Shown: in pieces, positions 6,343-13,677 of the stretch
How positions within the stretch are numbered: position 1 is the stretch's first letter
Layout of the letters: each line of letters opens with the position of its first letter
NCBI RefSeq assembly: GCF_025264685.1
Contig: NZ_CP073721.1
Span: 8,015,501 to 8,079,500, forward strand
Length of the DNA: 64,000 nucleotides
Source: Dactylosporangium roseum
GTDB taxonomy: Bacteria; Actinomycetota; Actinomycetes; Mycobacteriales; Micromonosporaceae
Direction of reading: 5' to 3'
Position numbers and translations under genes: made by a program
The notes under the pieces: model-generated
Databases searched by the model: none
The model's input: the letters and a program-made list of their open reading frames with translations, nothing else
Told to the model about the DNA's origin: nothing

Positions 6343-8975
6343 CTGGGGAAGCCTTCCTGACGGGCGTCGGACACCGCACCGGCGACCGCGCCGAGATCGA
6401 TCCACTCGCGCAGGCCGTCCGAGGCGGCGGCGCTGCGCGGCACCGTGCCGATGACCTTGCCGGTCAGGCGCCGGCGGTCGGCGTCCGGCATGTCCGGGGC
6501 GGTCAGGGCGAGCACCGGGATGCCGCGCGTCGCCGGGTTCACATCCAGGCCGGCCAGCAGAGCGAAGCCGTCGACGTCGGGCATCTGCAGGTCGCAGACG
6601 ATCAGGTCGAAGCGCCGGTCGCGGGACAGGCGCAGGCCCTGCGGCCCGTCGTCGCACGTCACGACGTCGATCCCGCTGTCGCGCAACTGCCGCTCCACCA
6701 CCGCGCGCGTGTGGTCGTCGCGGTCGACGACCAGTACCGACGCCGGATCATCGCCGGCCATGGGCGCGATGTGCCGGGCCAACTGGGCCAGGAGGGCGTC
6801 GTGGTCGACGGGCTTGACGAAGAAGTCCGCCGCGCCCAGCGACAGGCCGGCCTTGCGGTCGTCGATGATCGTGGCGAAGAAGACCGGGATGTCACGCAGG
6901 GTTTCGTCGCGCTTCAGTTCGCGGATCACGTCCCAGCCGTCGAGGCCGGGCATGATCACGTCGAGCAGGATCGCGTCCGGCTGCCACTCGTGAGCGGCGG
7001 TCAGGCCCTCTTCACCGCTCTTGGCGACCCGCACCTGGTAGCCGGCCGCCGCCAGGTAGGTCAGCAGCAGTTCCGCGGCGCTGGCGTCGTCGTCGACGAT
7101 CAGCACCCGGCCGCGGGCGACGCCCTGCTGCTCGACGACCCGGACCGGGTCCCGTGCCGCGAGCACGGCGGCAGGCAGGTGGACGGTAAACCGGCTGCCC
7201 TCGCCGAGGGTCGAGGCCAGCGAGATCGTGCCGCCGTGCGCCTCGACCAGGCGCCGCGTGAGCGCCAGGCCGAGCCCGGTGCCGGCGTTGCGCTGAGCGG
7301 CGTCGCCGAGCTGCTGGAACTCCTCGAAGACCCGCTCCTGGTCCTCGGGGGCGATGCCGATCCCGTTGTCGGCGACCGTGATCGCCACGCGGTCGCCGTC
7401 CTGATTGACGGTGACCGCGATGAGGCCCGCCTCGGGTGTGAACTTGATGGCGTTGGACAGCAGGTTGTCGAGGATCTGCCGGAACCGCAGGGCGTCGGCC
7501 CGCACCGCGATGGGCGGCACGTCGACGTACACCTGTAGCCCTTTGTTCTCGGTGAGCGGCCGGAGATTGGTGGTGACCTCGGCGATGGTGGTGTCGAGGG
7601 CCAACGGCCGCGGGTCGAGCTCCAGCCGGCCGGCCTCCACCTTCGCGAGGTCGAGGATGTCGTTGATCAGCCCGAGCAGGTGCCGGCCGCTGTTGTGGAC
7701 GTGGTCGACCCATTCGGCGGGAACCGAGCGGCGGTCGCCGTCGGGCGACTCGGCGCGCATGAGGTCACTGAAGCCGATGATCGCGTTCAGCGGGGTGCGC
7801 AGTTCGTGGCTCATGCCCGCGAGGAAGTCGCTCTTGGCCTGGCTGGCGTGGGTGAGGGCGGCGACCGAGTCGGCGAGCTGCTCGGCCAGGTTGCGTTGCT
7901 CGGCCATGATCATGCTGCGCTCGGCGAGCAGGCGGGCCTGGCCGCCGAGGACACGGGCGAGGCGCAGGTCGTCGACGGTGAAGAGGGCGCGGTACCGGTC
8001 GAGGAGCAGCACGGCGCCCCGGCGGTGATCGGCGAGTTCGATCGGCAGCGCGGTCACCACGCGGGTGCCGGTGAGCAGGACAAGCGGGTGGTCCGCGCGC
8101 AGCGAGGCCGGTTGCCGCTGGTGGATCAGCTCGTCGAGCGTGAAGCCGGTGATCGGCCCGTGCGGCAGCCGGGCGCCGGACCGGCAGACCGCGGCGATCC
8201 GGTGGAGCCGCTCGTCGAGCAGCATCACCGCGTCCGTGCCGGTGGTCTCGTGCACCACCTGCACGTAGCGCCGCCACACCTGGTCGGTGCTGACGGCGGC
8301 CGGCAGGCGCTGGAGGTCCTCGGTCGCCTCGTACCAGACCCTGGCCGACATGACCCGGCGCAGCCACACCGGCGGCATGAACGCGACGAGGTACAGCAGG
8401 GCCGAGACCATCCCGACGGCCCGGCCGGCCTGGGAAAGCCAGCTCATGGTGTTCGGGTACATGACCGCGCCGCCGAAGAGCACCAGGATCATGACGGCGA
8501 AGAGGTACGTCGCGGCGGCGGCGAGCTGCAGCCGCACCCGGGCCGCGCCGGAGCGTCGTTTCGCGCCGTTGAGCAGGAACGATCCCGCGATGATCTCGGT
8601 GACCATGAAGGTGACGACGATCAGGAGGAGGTACCCGAGGCGCAGCGGCCGGGGCGCGAGGACGGCCGTCGCGAAGCCGACGAGCATCAGCACCAGCAGG
8701 GCGCGGTCGAGCCACCGGGGCACGTGGCGCAGGCGGGCCGTGAGGCGCAGCGTCAAGTACGGCTGGACCATGAGCAGGGCCGTGGCCGAGCTGCCGGCGG
8801 CGACGGGGAGCGGGCGGTCCGAAAGTTCGCGGAACAGGCCGTTGGCGCAGACCGCGAGGGTGGGCAGGAAGATCAGCGTGATGTCCCGCTGCACCGGATC
8901 CCGGTCGCGGAGATACCCCGTGAGTGCTCGCAGGAAGATCACCGCGACCAGGAATGTTGTGACTAGAGTTATCAT
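6339..8975 (-). CDS. Hybrid sensor histidine kinase (7TM-GAF-HisKA-HATPase-REC-REC)
   Basis: The protein has 878 residues. About seven membrane segments span residues 5-205. A GAF-like domain (about 225-355) and a short coiled coil lead to HisKA with H390 (MSHELRTP), then a HATPase domain (about 490-602). Two receivers follow: REC1 (about 623-738) with D672 and K721, and REC2 (about 746-860) with D795. REC2 has a weaker C-terminal part. No HPt or DNA-binding domain is present. The downstream lone receiver overlaps by 4 bases, and a lone phospho-acceptor protein is divergent upstream. Together they look like a phosphorelay. The signal is unknown. Confidence 0.95.
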   Translation of the reverse strand: MITLVTTFLVAVIFLRALTGYLRDRDPVQRDITLIFLPTLAVCANGLFRELSDRPLPVAAGSSATALLMVQPYLTLRLTARLRHVPRWLDRALLVLMLVGFATAVLAPRPLRLGYLLLIVVTFMVTEIIAGSFLLNGAKRRSGAARVRLQLAAAATYLFAVMILVLFGGAVMYPNTMSWLSQAGRAVGMVSALLYLVAFMPPVWLRRVMSARVWYEATEDLQRLPAAVSTDQVWRRYVQVVHETTGTDAVMLLDERLHRIAAVCRSGARLPHGPITGFTLDELIHQRQPASLRADHPLVLLTGTRVVTALPIELADHRRGAVLLLDRYRALFTVDDLRLARVLGGQARLLAERSMIMAEQRNLAEQLADSVAALTHASQAKSDFLAGMSHELRTPLNAIIGFSDLMRAESPDGDRRSVPAEWVDHVHNSGRHLLGLINDILDLAKVEAGRLELDPRPLALDTTIAEVTTNLRPLTENKGLQVYVDVPPIAVRADALRFRQILDNLLSNAIKFTPEAGLIAVTVNQDGDRVAITVADNGIGIAPEDQERVFEEFQQLGDAAQRNAGTGLGLALTRRLVEAHGGTISLASTLGEGSRFTVHLPAAVLAARDPVRVVEQQGVARGRVLIVDDDASAAELLLTYLAAAGYQVRVAKSGEEGLTAAHEWQPDAILLDVIMPGLDGWDVIRELKRDETLRDIPVFFATIIDDRKAGLSLGAADFFVKPVDHDALLAQLARHIAPMAGDDPASVLVVDRDDHTRAVVERQLRDSGIDVVTCDDGPQGLRLSRDRRFDLIVCDLQMPDVDGFALLAGLDVNPATRGIPVLALTAPDMPDADRRRLTGKVIGTVPRSAAASDGLREWIDLGAVAGAVSDARQEGFPR

Positions 8976-9017
8976 AAGACTACGCCCCGTAACTTCCGAC
9001 GGGACTCACTCTAGTCA
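8960..9017. promoter_or_regulatory. 10-bp inverted repeat between divergent relay genes
   Basis: TGACTAGAGT (8960-8969) and ACTCTAGTCA (9008-9017) form a perfect inverted repeat with a 38-base spacer. The left arm falls in the first codons of the hybrid kinase, and the right arm lies 25 bases before the ATG at 9042. It is a candidate operator shared by both promoters; no binding protein is known. Confidence 0.4.
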
Positions 9018-9041
9018 GCCTTGAAGAGCAGGGAGGGCCGG

Positions 9042-9260
9042 ATGGGCGACGAGGCGCTCGCCGAACTGCGGGCCGAGGTGTCCTCGTGCGCCCACGACCT
9101 GTCCAACGCCCTCGGCGCGATCATGAACTACACGACGTTCCTCGCCGAGGATCTGGCCGGCGCGCCGGCCGCGGCCGACTACCTCCCCCACCTGCGCAGC
9201 GCGGCCCAGCGCGCCCTCGACCTGGTCGAACGACTGAACTCGGCTACCGCCGCTCGCTGA
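9042..9260 (+). CDS. Standalone histidine-kinase dimerisation/phospho-acceptor-like protein
   Basis: The protein has 72 residues and is entirely helical in character. CAHDLSNALGAIMNY resembles the HisKA/DHp phospho-acceptor helix (candidate H18), but there is no ATPase domain. The ATG has GGGAGGG 5 bases upstream. The gene is divergent from the hybrid kinase and may be a phosphate carrier or dimerisation partner for it; that role is inferred. Its 3' end overlaps the DksA-like gene tail to tail by 17 bases. Confidence 0.7.
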   Translation: MGDEALAELRAEVSSCAHDLSNALGAIMNYTTFLAEDLAGAPAAADYLPHLRSAAQRALDLVERLNSATAAR

Positions 9261-9642
9261 TCGACTTGCAGGTCACGCACAGGGTGACCGACGGGAACGC
9301 GGCGAGCCGGGCGACCGGTATCTCCTCGGAGCAGGTCTCACAGGTGCCGTAGCGTCCGGCCGCGAGCCGATCGAGCGCGCGGTCGACCTGGTCCATGCGG
9401 CTGCGGATGGACAGGACGAGGGCGAACTCCTGCTCCCGGTTGAAGGCCTTGGTGCCGAGATCGGCGACGTCGTCCCCGGCGTCGACCACGCCGGCGAGCG
9501 TCATCTCGGCCACGGCTTCGGCATGTTCCGTCTCGAGCTCCTGCCGGCGGGCGGCGAGCGCCTCACGGAGGTCCTCCGTCCGGGCGTCATCGGCGCTGCG
9601 CCGCGTGCTGGTGGCGATGACGGTCTCAGGATGGACGAGCAT
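9244..9642 (-). CDS. DksA/TraR-family zinc-finger protein
   Basis: The protein has 132 residues: an N-terminal helical hairpin rich in Glu and Arg (about 20-95), then a C4 zinc finger with C101-x2-C104 and C122-x2-C125 before a short basic tail. DksA/TraR proteins of this form bind in the RNA polymerase secondary channel. I chose the ATG at 9642 because a GGGGGT site lies just upstream; the longer frame reaches a TTG inside the insertion sequence. The IS inserted about 107 bases upstream of this start and may have altered its promoter. Confidence 0.9.
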   Translation of the reverse strand: MLVHPETVIATSTRRSADDARTEDLREALAARRQELETEHAEAVAEMTLAGVVDAGDDVADLGTKAFNREQEFALVLSIRSRMDQVDRALDRLAAGRYGTCETCSEEIPVARLAAFPSVTLCVTCKSISERR

Positions 9643-9749
9643 GTGGACCCCCGGACTTCGTGCGGTGCGGAAATGATTGGCTTCCGGAGTGCCCAGACCG
9701 GGTGCGGTGCAAACCTGCTCGCAGGGCCGTTCGCGAGGCCCGTCCGGCC

Positions 9750-9759
9750 ACCCTAGCGC
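9750..9759. repeat. Target-site duplication, left copy
   Basis: ACCCTAGCGC at 9750-9759 is repeated exactly at 11282-11291, flanking the IS. Ten bases fits the IS4 family, whose insertions usually duplicate 9-12 bp. Confidence 0.9.
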
Positions 9760-9820
9760 CAATGCCGGGTAGTTAAGCCCAGCGGTGGCTGGTCAAGTGG
9801 TGTGTTGGTGTGGATGTGGG

Positions 9821-9883
9821 CAGCGGGACTCCGGTAGAGAGGTACGTCCGCCAAGACATGCCTTGCTGCCGGGAGTCCCGCTG
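9821..9883 (+). promoter_or_regulatory. Fold-back hairpin over the transposase ribosome binding site
   Basis: CAGCGGGACTCC (9821-9832) pairs exactly with GGAGTCCCGCTG (9872-9883), extendable by two pairs past one bulged G. The right arm contains the GGGAG ribosome binding site and ends right before the TTG at 9884. An RNA started outside the element would include both arms and hide the start. This kind of protection against read-through expression is known for several IS families; its use here is inferred. Confidence 0.55.
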
Positions 9884-11248
9884 TTGGTTCAGTCTGTCAT
9901 TACGCGTGTGGTGCGGGTCGCGGCAGGTCCGTTCGCGCCGGGTCATCTGGGTGAGTTGACCCAGCAGGTGCCGTTCGAGATGGTCGATGCCGTACTTGCT
10001 CAGACCCGCTGCATGCAGCGGCGGGTGCGGGATCTGCCGTCGCGGGTGGTGGTGTATCTGCTGCTGGCGGGTTGTTTGTTCGCCGAGTTGGGGTATCGGC
10101 AGGTGTGGCAGCGTCTGGTCGCCGGTCTGGACGGGCTGCCGGTCGCGTACCCGAGCGAGGCCGCGTTGACCAAGGCCCGCCAGCGGGTCGGCCCGCAACC
10201 GTTGCGGGCGTTGTTCGACCTGCTGCGCGGCCCGGCGGCGGCGATGGCGGGGCCGGTGCGCTGGCGGGGGCTGCTGGTCTGCGCGATCGACGGGACCATG
10301 TTGTTCGCGGCGGACAGCGCGGCGAACCTGACCCGGTTCAGCAAGCAGCGCGGCGGGCGCACCGGCGGGTCGGGTTATCCGATGCTGCGGCTGGTGACGG
10401 TGATGGCGTGTGGCACCCGGTCGGTGATGGACGCGGTGTTCGGGGCGATCACCTGCGGCGAGACCACCTATGCCAGGGATCTGTTGGCCCGGCTGCCCGC
10501 CGGGGTGCTGCTGCTGGCCGACCGTAACTTCGCCGCCGGGCATCTGCTCAAGATCGTGACCGGCCGGCAGGCGCATCTGCTGGTGCGGGCCAAGACCGGC
10601 CGCGGCGGCCCGAAACTGTCGATGCTGCACCGTTTCCGGGACGGCTCCTACCGATCGGTGTTCGGCGGCCAGCCGGTACGGGTCATCGACGCCGAGATCA
10701 GCATCGCGACCAAGGCCGGCACGGTCACCGGTGTCTACCGGCTGATCACCACCCTGCTGGACCCGCAGGCCCATCCGGCCACCGCGATGCTGCGGCTCTA
10801 CCACGAACGGTGGGAGATCGAGACCGCCTACCTGGAGATCAAGTCCAGCATCCTCGGCGGCCGGGTCCTGCGGGCCCGGACCCCGGCCGGCGTCGACCAG
10901 GAGATCCACGCCTTGCTGGTCACCTACCAGATCCTGCGCACCGCCATGACCGACGCCACCAACAGCGACACCGCAGTGGACCCTGACCGGGCCAGCTTCA
11001 CCATCGCCCTGCACGCTGCCCGTGACCAGATCGTGCACGCCGCCGGGGTGATCGCCGACACCGTCATCGACCTGGTCGGCAACATCGGCCGCCTCGTCCT
11101 GAACGATCTCCTGCCCGAGCGACGGCTCCGCGTCAACGCCCGCACCGTCAAACGAGCAATCTCCAAATACAACGCCCGCGGCCCGAACATCGACCGACGC
11201 ACCTACCAAGCCACCATCAGCCTCACGATCCTCGCCGAACCCCCTTGA
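9884..11248 (+). CDS. IS4-family DDE transposase
   Basis: The protein has 454 residues from the TTG at 9884, which has GGGAG 8 bases upstream; the frame is open to 9785 but lacks a ribosome binding site there. DDE residues are visible: the first Asp in CAIDGTMLF, the second in LLADRNF, and the Glu in YHERWEIETAYLEIK, the Y-R-E-K signature of IS4 transposases. An N-terminal region with FAPGHLGELTQ precedes the catalytic core. No frameshift or internal stop interrupts it, so it may be functional. Confidence 0.93.
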   Translation: MVQSVITRVVRVAAGPFAPGHLGELTQQVPFEMVDAVLAQTRCMQRRVRDLPSRVVVYLLLAGCLFAELGYRQVWQRLVAGLDGLPVAYPSEAALTKARQRVGPQPLRALFDLLRGPAAAMAGPVRWRGLLVCAIDGTMLFAADSAANLTRFSKQRGGRTGGSGYPMLRLVTVMACGTRSVMDAVFGAITCGETTYARDLLARLPAGVLLLADRNFAAGHLLKIVTGRQAHLLVRAKTGRGGPKLSMLHRFRDGSYRSVFGGQPVRVIDAEISIATKAGTVTGVYRLITTLLDPQAHPATAMLRLYHERWEIETAYLEIKSSILGGRVLRARTPAGVDQEIHALLVTYQILRTAMTDATNSDTAVDPDRASFTIALHAARDQIVHAAGVIADTVIDLVGNIGRLVLNDLLPERRLRVNARTVKRAISKYNARGPNIDRRTYQATISLTILAEPP

Positions 11249-11281
11249 CGACCAGCCCCGACCCTTAACTACCCGGCATTG

Positions 11282-11291
11282 ACCCTAGCGC
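11282..11291. repeat. Target-site duplication, right copy
   Basis: This is an exact repeat of 9750-9759 (ACCCTAGCGC), directly after the right terminal repeat of the IS. Confidence 0.9.
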
Positions 11292-11357
11292 CGCCGCGCC
11301 GGTCCGGTCCGCCACCTCCGCCGGGCGGGCTGTTCTTTCCGGCAGCGGCGGGGCACC

Positions 11358-11774
11358 ATGAATGACGTGGATGCGGATCAGGTCGAGGTGGACGTCCCGG
11401 AAGGGCACGCTCGGCAGGCCCGGCGGGTCATCTCACGGGCACTCGACTCGTGGGGGCTGGCCCACCTCAGCCGCAGTGCGGTCATGGTCGGGCACGAGCT
11501 CGTCGCCAACGCGCTGCGCCATGGCATGCCACCGGCCATCCTGCGTCTGCTCCGGCGCGGTGATGTCCTGATCATCGAGGTCGGCGACGGCAGCGAGCAG
11601 GTCCCCCGCCTCTCGGAGATCGACAACAGTACGAGCATGTCAGGGCGTGGCATGCGGATAGTGAGCAAGCTCGCGCGGGCCTGGGGGGTCCGCCCGCACC
11701 CCGGCGGCAAGACCGTCTGGGCCGAGATCGCCCTGGTCCAGCCCGCCGTCAGGCGTTCGCACCGTCCCGCATGA
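11358..11774 (+). CDS. RsbW-type ATP-binding anti-sigma/regulatory kinase domain protein
   Basis: The protein has 138 residues and is a lone HATPase_c domain: N box HELVANALRHG (about 45-55), GDGSEQVP, and G box SGRGMRIV. There is no HisKA, which fits anti-sigma-factor serine kinases of the RsbW/SpoIIAB group. The STAS protein on the opposite strand, overlapping its 3' end by 26 bases, is the natural antagonist type. The sigma factor is not in this window. Confidence 0.85.
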   Translation: MNDVDADQVEVDVPEGHARQARRVISRALDSWGLAHLSRSAVMVGHELVANALRHGMPPAILRLLRRGDVLIIEVGDGSEQVPRLSEIDNSTSMSGRGMRIVSKLARAWGVRPHPGGKTVWAEIALVQPAVRRSHRPA

Positions 11775-12090
11775 CCGTCAGGATCTGGTCCAGGCCGGTG
11801 ATCTCCAGGGTCATGGCGACGTCCTCGTTCGGGTTTGCCACGACCAGTGTCGCGCCGGCATTCTGCGCCCGGCGCCAGCAGCCGACCAGCGTGCCGAGGC
11901 CGCTCGAGTCGATGAAGGACAGGCCGGCCAGGTCGATCACGACCGCCGTGACCCCGTCCTCCAACTGGTGAACCACCTCGGCCAGCAGTTTCGGCGCGGA
12001 GTCGAGGTCGAGCTCGCCCACCGCCATGAGCTGGGCACGGCCGTCCTGCCGGCGCACGGACAGCTCCCAGACCGTCTCGTCGTCAACCAC
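11749..12090 (-). CDS. STAS-domain anti-anti-sigma factor
   Basis: The protein has 113 residues covering a full STAS domain: strand VWELSVRRQDGRAQLMAVGELDLDSAP, the conserved loop LSFIDSSGLGTLV with the serine that is phosphorylated in SpoIIAA/RsbV proteins, and a C-terminal helix. Such proteins bind and neutralise the partner kinase/anti-sigma factor. It converges on the HATPase gene at 11358 with a 26-base overlap, which supports the two working as a switch. Confidence 0.92.
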   Translation of the reverse strand: MVDDETVWELSVRRQDGRAQLMAVGELDLDSAPKLLAEVVHQLEDGVTAVVIDLAGLSFIDSSGLGTLVGCWRRAQNAGATLVVANPNEDVAMTLEITGLDQILTVMRDGANA

Positions 12091-12201
12091 CTTCAGACGT
12101 TCCCTTTCCTGCTCACGTCCGCCATTCGCTGGTCAACAGTGTGTAATACCCAATCGGCGGAGTTCAAACGCCGGCGAGCGCCGCACCGCCAGGCGGCCGC
12201 G

Positions 12202-13659
12202 TCACGGCGAATACGTGAGTAGCTGGTCGACGGGAGCGTAGTCGTCGGTGAGCACCGCGGCGTCGCCGATGAAGTCGCGCAGTCCGTCGCCCGTCAGCAC
12301 CCGCGCGTCGATCGGCGCCTCGAAGGGCCGCAGCGGCTCCGGCGAGCCGAGCACCACGAAGTTGCTCCCCGTCTCGCCGCGCAGGGCCGCCGGCGGCGCG
12401 ATCAGCGCCACGTGCGCGAACACCGACGCGACGGTCGCCACCTCGGCGCGGACGAACCGGCGGGCCTTGCCGTCGATGACATTCAGCGCGTAGACGCCAC
12501 CCGGCCGCAGCACTCGCCGGACGTCCTCGGTCAGCTCGCGGGTGGCCAGGTGCCAGGGGACCACCAGGTGGCCGAAGGCGTCGCCGATCACCAGGTCACG
12601 CGACCCGGACGGTTCGCGGTGCAGGTTGACGCGGGCGTCGCCGGTGACGACCCGCAGCTCCGGGCCGGTGACCAGGCCGAGCCGCTGCCGGTCCAGCGCC
12701 ACCAGCGCGGCGTCGAGCTCGAGCACCACGCTGTCGGTGCCGGGGCGGGCCGCCGCGAGGTACCGGGGCAGCGTGAAGCCCCCGCCGCCGAGGTGCAGCG
12801 CGTCGAGCCGGCCGGGCGGCAGCTCGTCCACATAGGACGCGATCCAGCGGGTGTACGCGTATTCGAGGTGGGCCGGGTCGTCGAGGTCCACATAGGAGTG
12901 CTGTGCGCCGTTGAGCAGCAGCGTGCGCCCCGACGGGCGGTGGCGGTCGACGGCGACGCTCGCGCAGTGGTACGCCGTCTCGACCTCGCACGGGTCCGGC
13001 GCGAAGACGGCGACGGGCACGCCGGCGGCGATCACGGCGAGGGCGGTGACCGCCGGTGCGCGCTTTCGCCAGTACCCCATCAGCCCGAACCCGGCAAGGG
13101 CCAGGACCCCCGCCAGTCCGAAGAGGATGCCACTCGTCGGTGCGGTGGCGACCAGCACAAACCCGGTGCCGAGCGTGGCGGTGATCGCGCCGAGCGTCCC
13201 CACGCTCGACAGCCGGCCGACGACCCGGCCGGTGTGGGCGAGGTCGCCGAGCTGGAGCTTGACGACCACCGGGGTGACGGCCGACAGCAGCGCCGCCGGC
13301 ACGAACAGCGCCAGCATCGCCAGGAGCAGCACGCTGGTGGGATCGGTGCCGCGCAGCCACTCCCCGGCGATGCGCACGATCGGCAGGGTGGCGGCGGTCG
13401 CCAGCGCGCCGAGCAGCAGCAGCGGGGACAGCAGCTTCGCCGGGTCCAGGCGGCGGTCGGCGAGCCAGCCGCCGGTCCACGCGCCGTAGGCGATGGCGCC
13501 GAGGGCCACCCCGATGACGGCGCTGCTCGTCTCGAGCGTCACCCCGACGTACGGTCCGACGAGGCGCAATCCGGCGACCTCCAGCACCAGGACGGCGCCG
13601 CTGCTGAGGAAGACGAGACCGGCCGCGACCCGGTTATTGAGCGGTGTGGCAGTCGTCAC
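12202..13659 (-). CDS. Membrane protein fused to a spermidine-synthase-like methyltransferase fold
   Basis: The protein has 485 residues. The first 230 or so contain about seven hydrophobic segments resembling half of an MFS-type transporter. The rest has a Rossmann fold of the spermidine synthase/methyltransferase type: LHLGGGGFTLPRYL, the acidic strand end LELDAALVALDRQ and VTGDARVNL. It matches the actinobacterial class of spermine/spermidine synthase domain proteins with membrane N-termini, whose substrate is unknown. I use the GTG at 13659; another GTG lies 18 bases upstream. Both leave almost no gap to divergent valS. The much longer upstream frame is a shadow of valS. Confidence 0.8.
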   Translation of the reverse strand: MTTATPLNNRVAAGLVFLSSGAVLVLEVAGLRLVGPYVGVTLETSSAVIGVALGAIAYGAWTGGWLADRRLDPAKLLSPLLLLGALATAATLPIVRIAGEWLRGTDPTSVLLLAMLALFVPAALLSAVTPVVVKLQLGDLAHTGRVVGRLSSVGTLGAITATLGTGFVLVATAPTSGILFGLAGVLALAGFGLMGYWRKRAPAVTALAVIAAGVPVAVFAPDPCEVETAYHCASVAVDRHRPSGRTLLLNGAQHSYVDLDDPAHLEYAYTRWIASYVDELPPGRLDALHLGGGGFTLPRYLAAARPGTDSVVLELDAALVALDRQRLGLVTGPELRVVTGDARVNLHREPSGSRDLVIGDAFGHLVVPWHLATRELTEDVRRVLRPGGVYALNVIDGKARRFVRAEVATVASVFAHVALIAPPAALRGETGSNFVVLGSPEPLRPFEAPIDARVLTGDGLRDFIGDAAVLTDDYAPVDQLLTYSP

Positions 13660-13677
13660 CGCTTTAGCATGGGGCAC

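Larger units (their letters stand above)
9760..11281 (+). mobile_element. IS4-family insertion sequence, apparently intact
   Basis: The element is 1,522 bp. The left end CAATGCCGGGTAGTTAAG (9760-9777) and right end (11264-11281) are perfect 18-bp terminal inverted repeats, with only patchy matches further in. A 10-bp target duplication flanks it. It carries one uninterrupted DDE transposase gene and a fold-back hairpin near the 5' end. Perfect ends, duplication and open frame suggest a fairly recent and possibly still mobile copy. It sits between the DksA-like gene and the anti-sigma gene and breaks neither coding sequence. Confidence 0.95.

Noticed and set aside
9785-9883. N-terminal extension of the transposase to 9785
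   Set aside because: There is no ribosome binding site there, the segment lies next to the terminal repeat, and it forms the fold-back hairpin. The TTG at 9884 has a good site.
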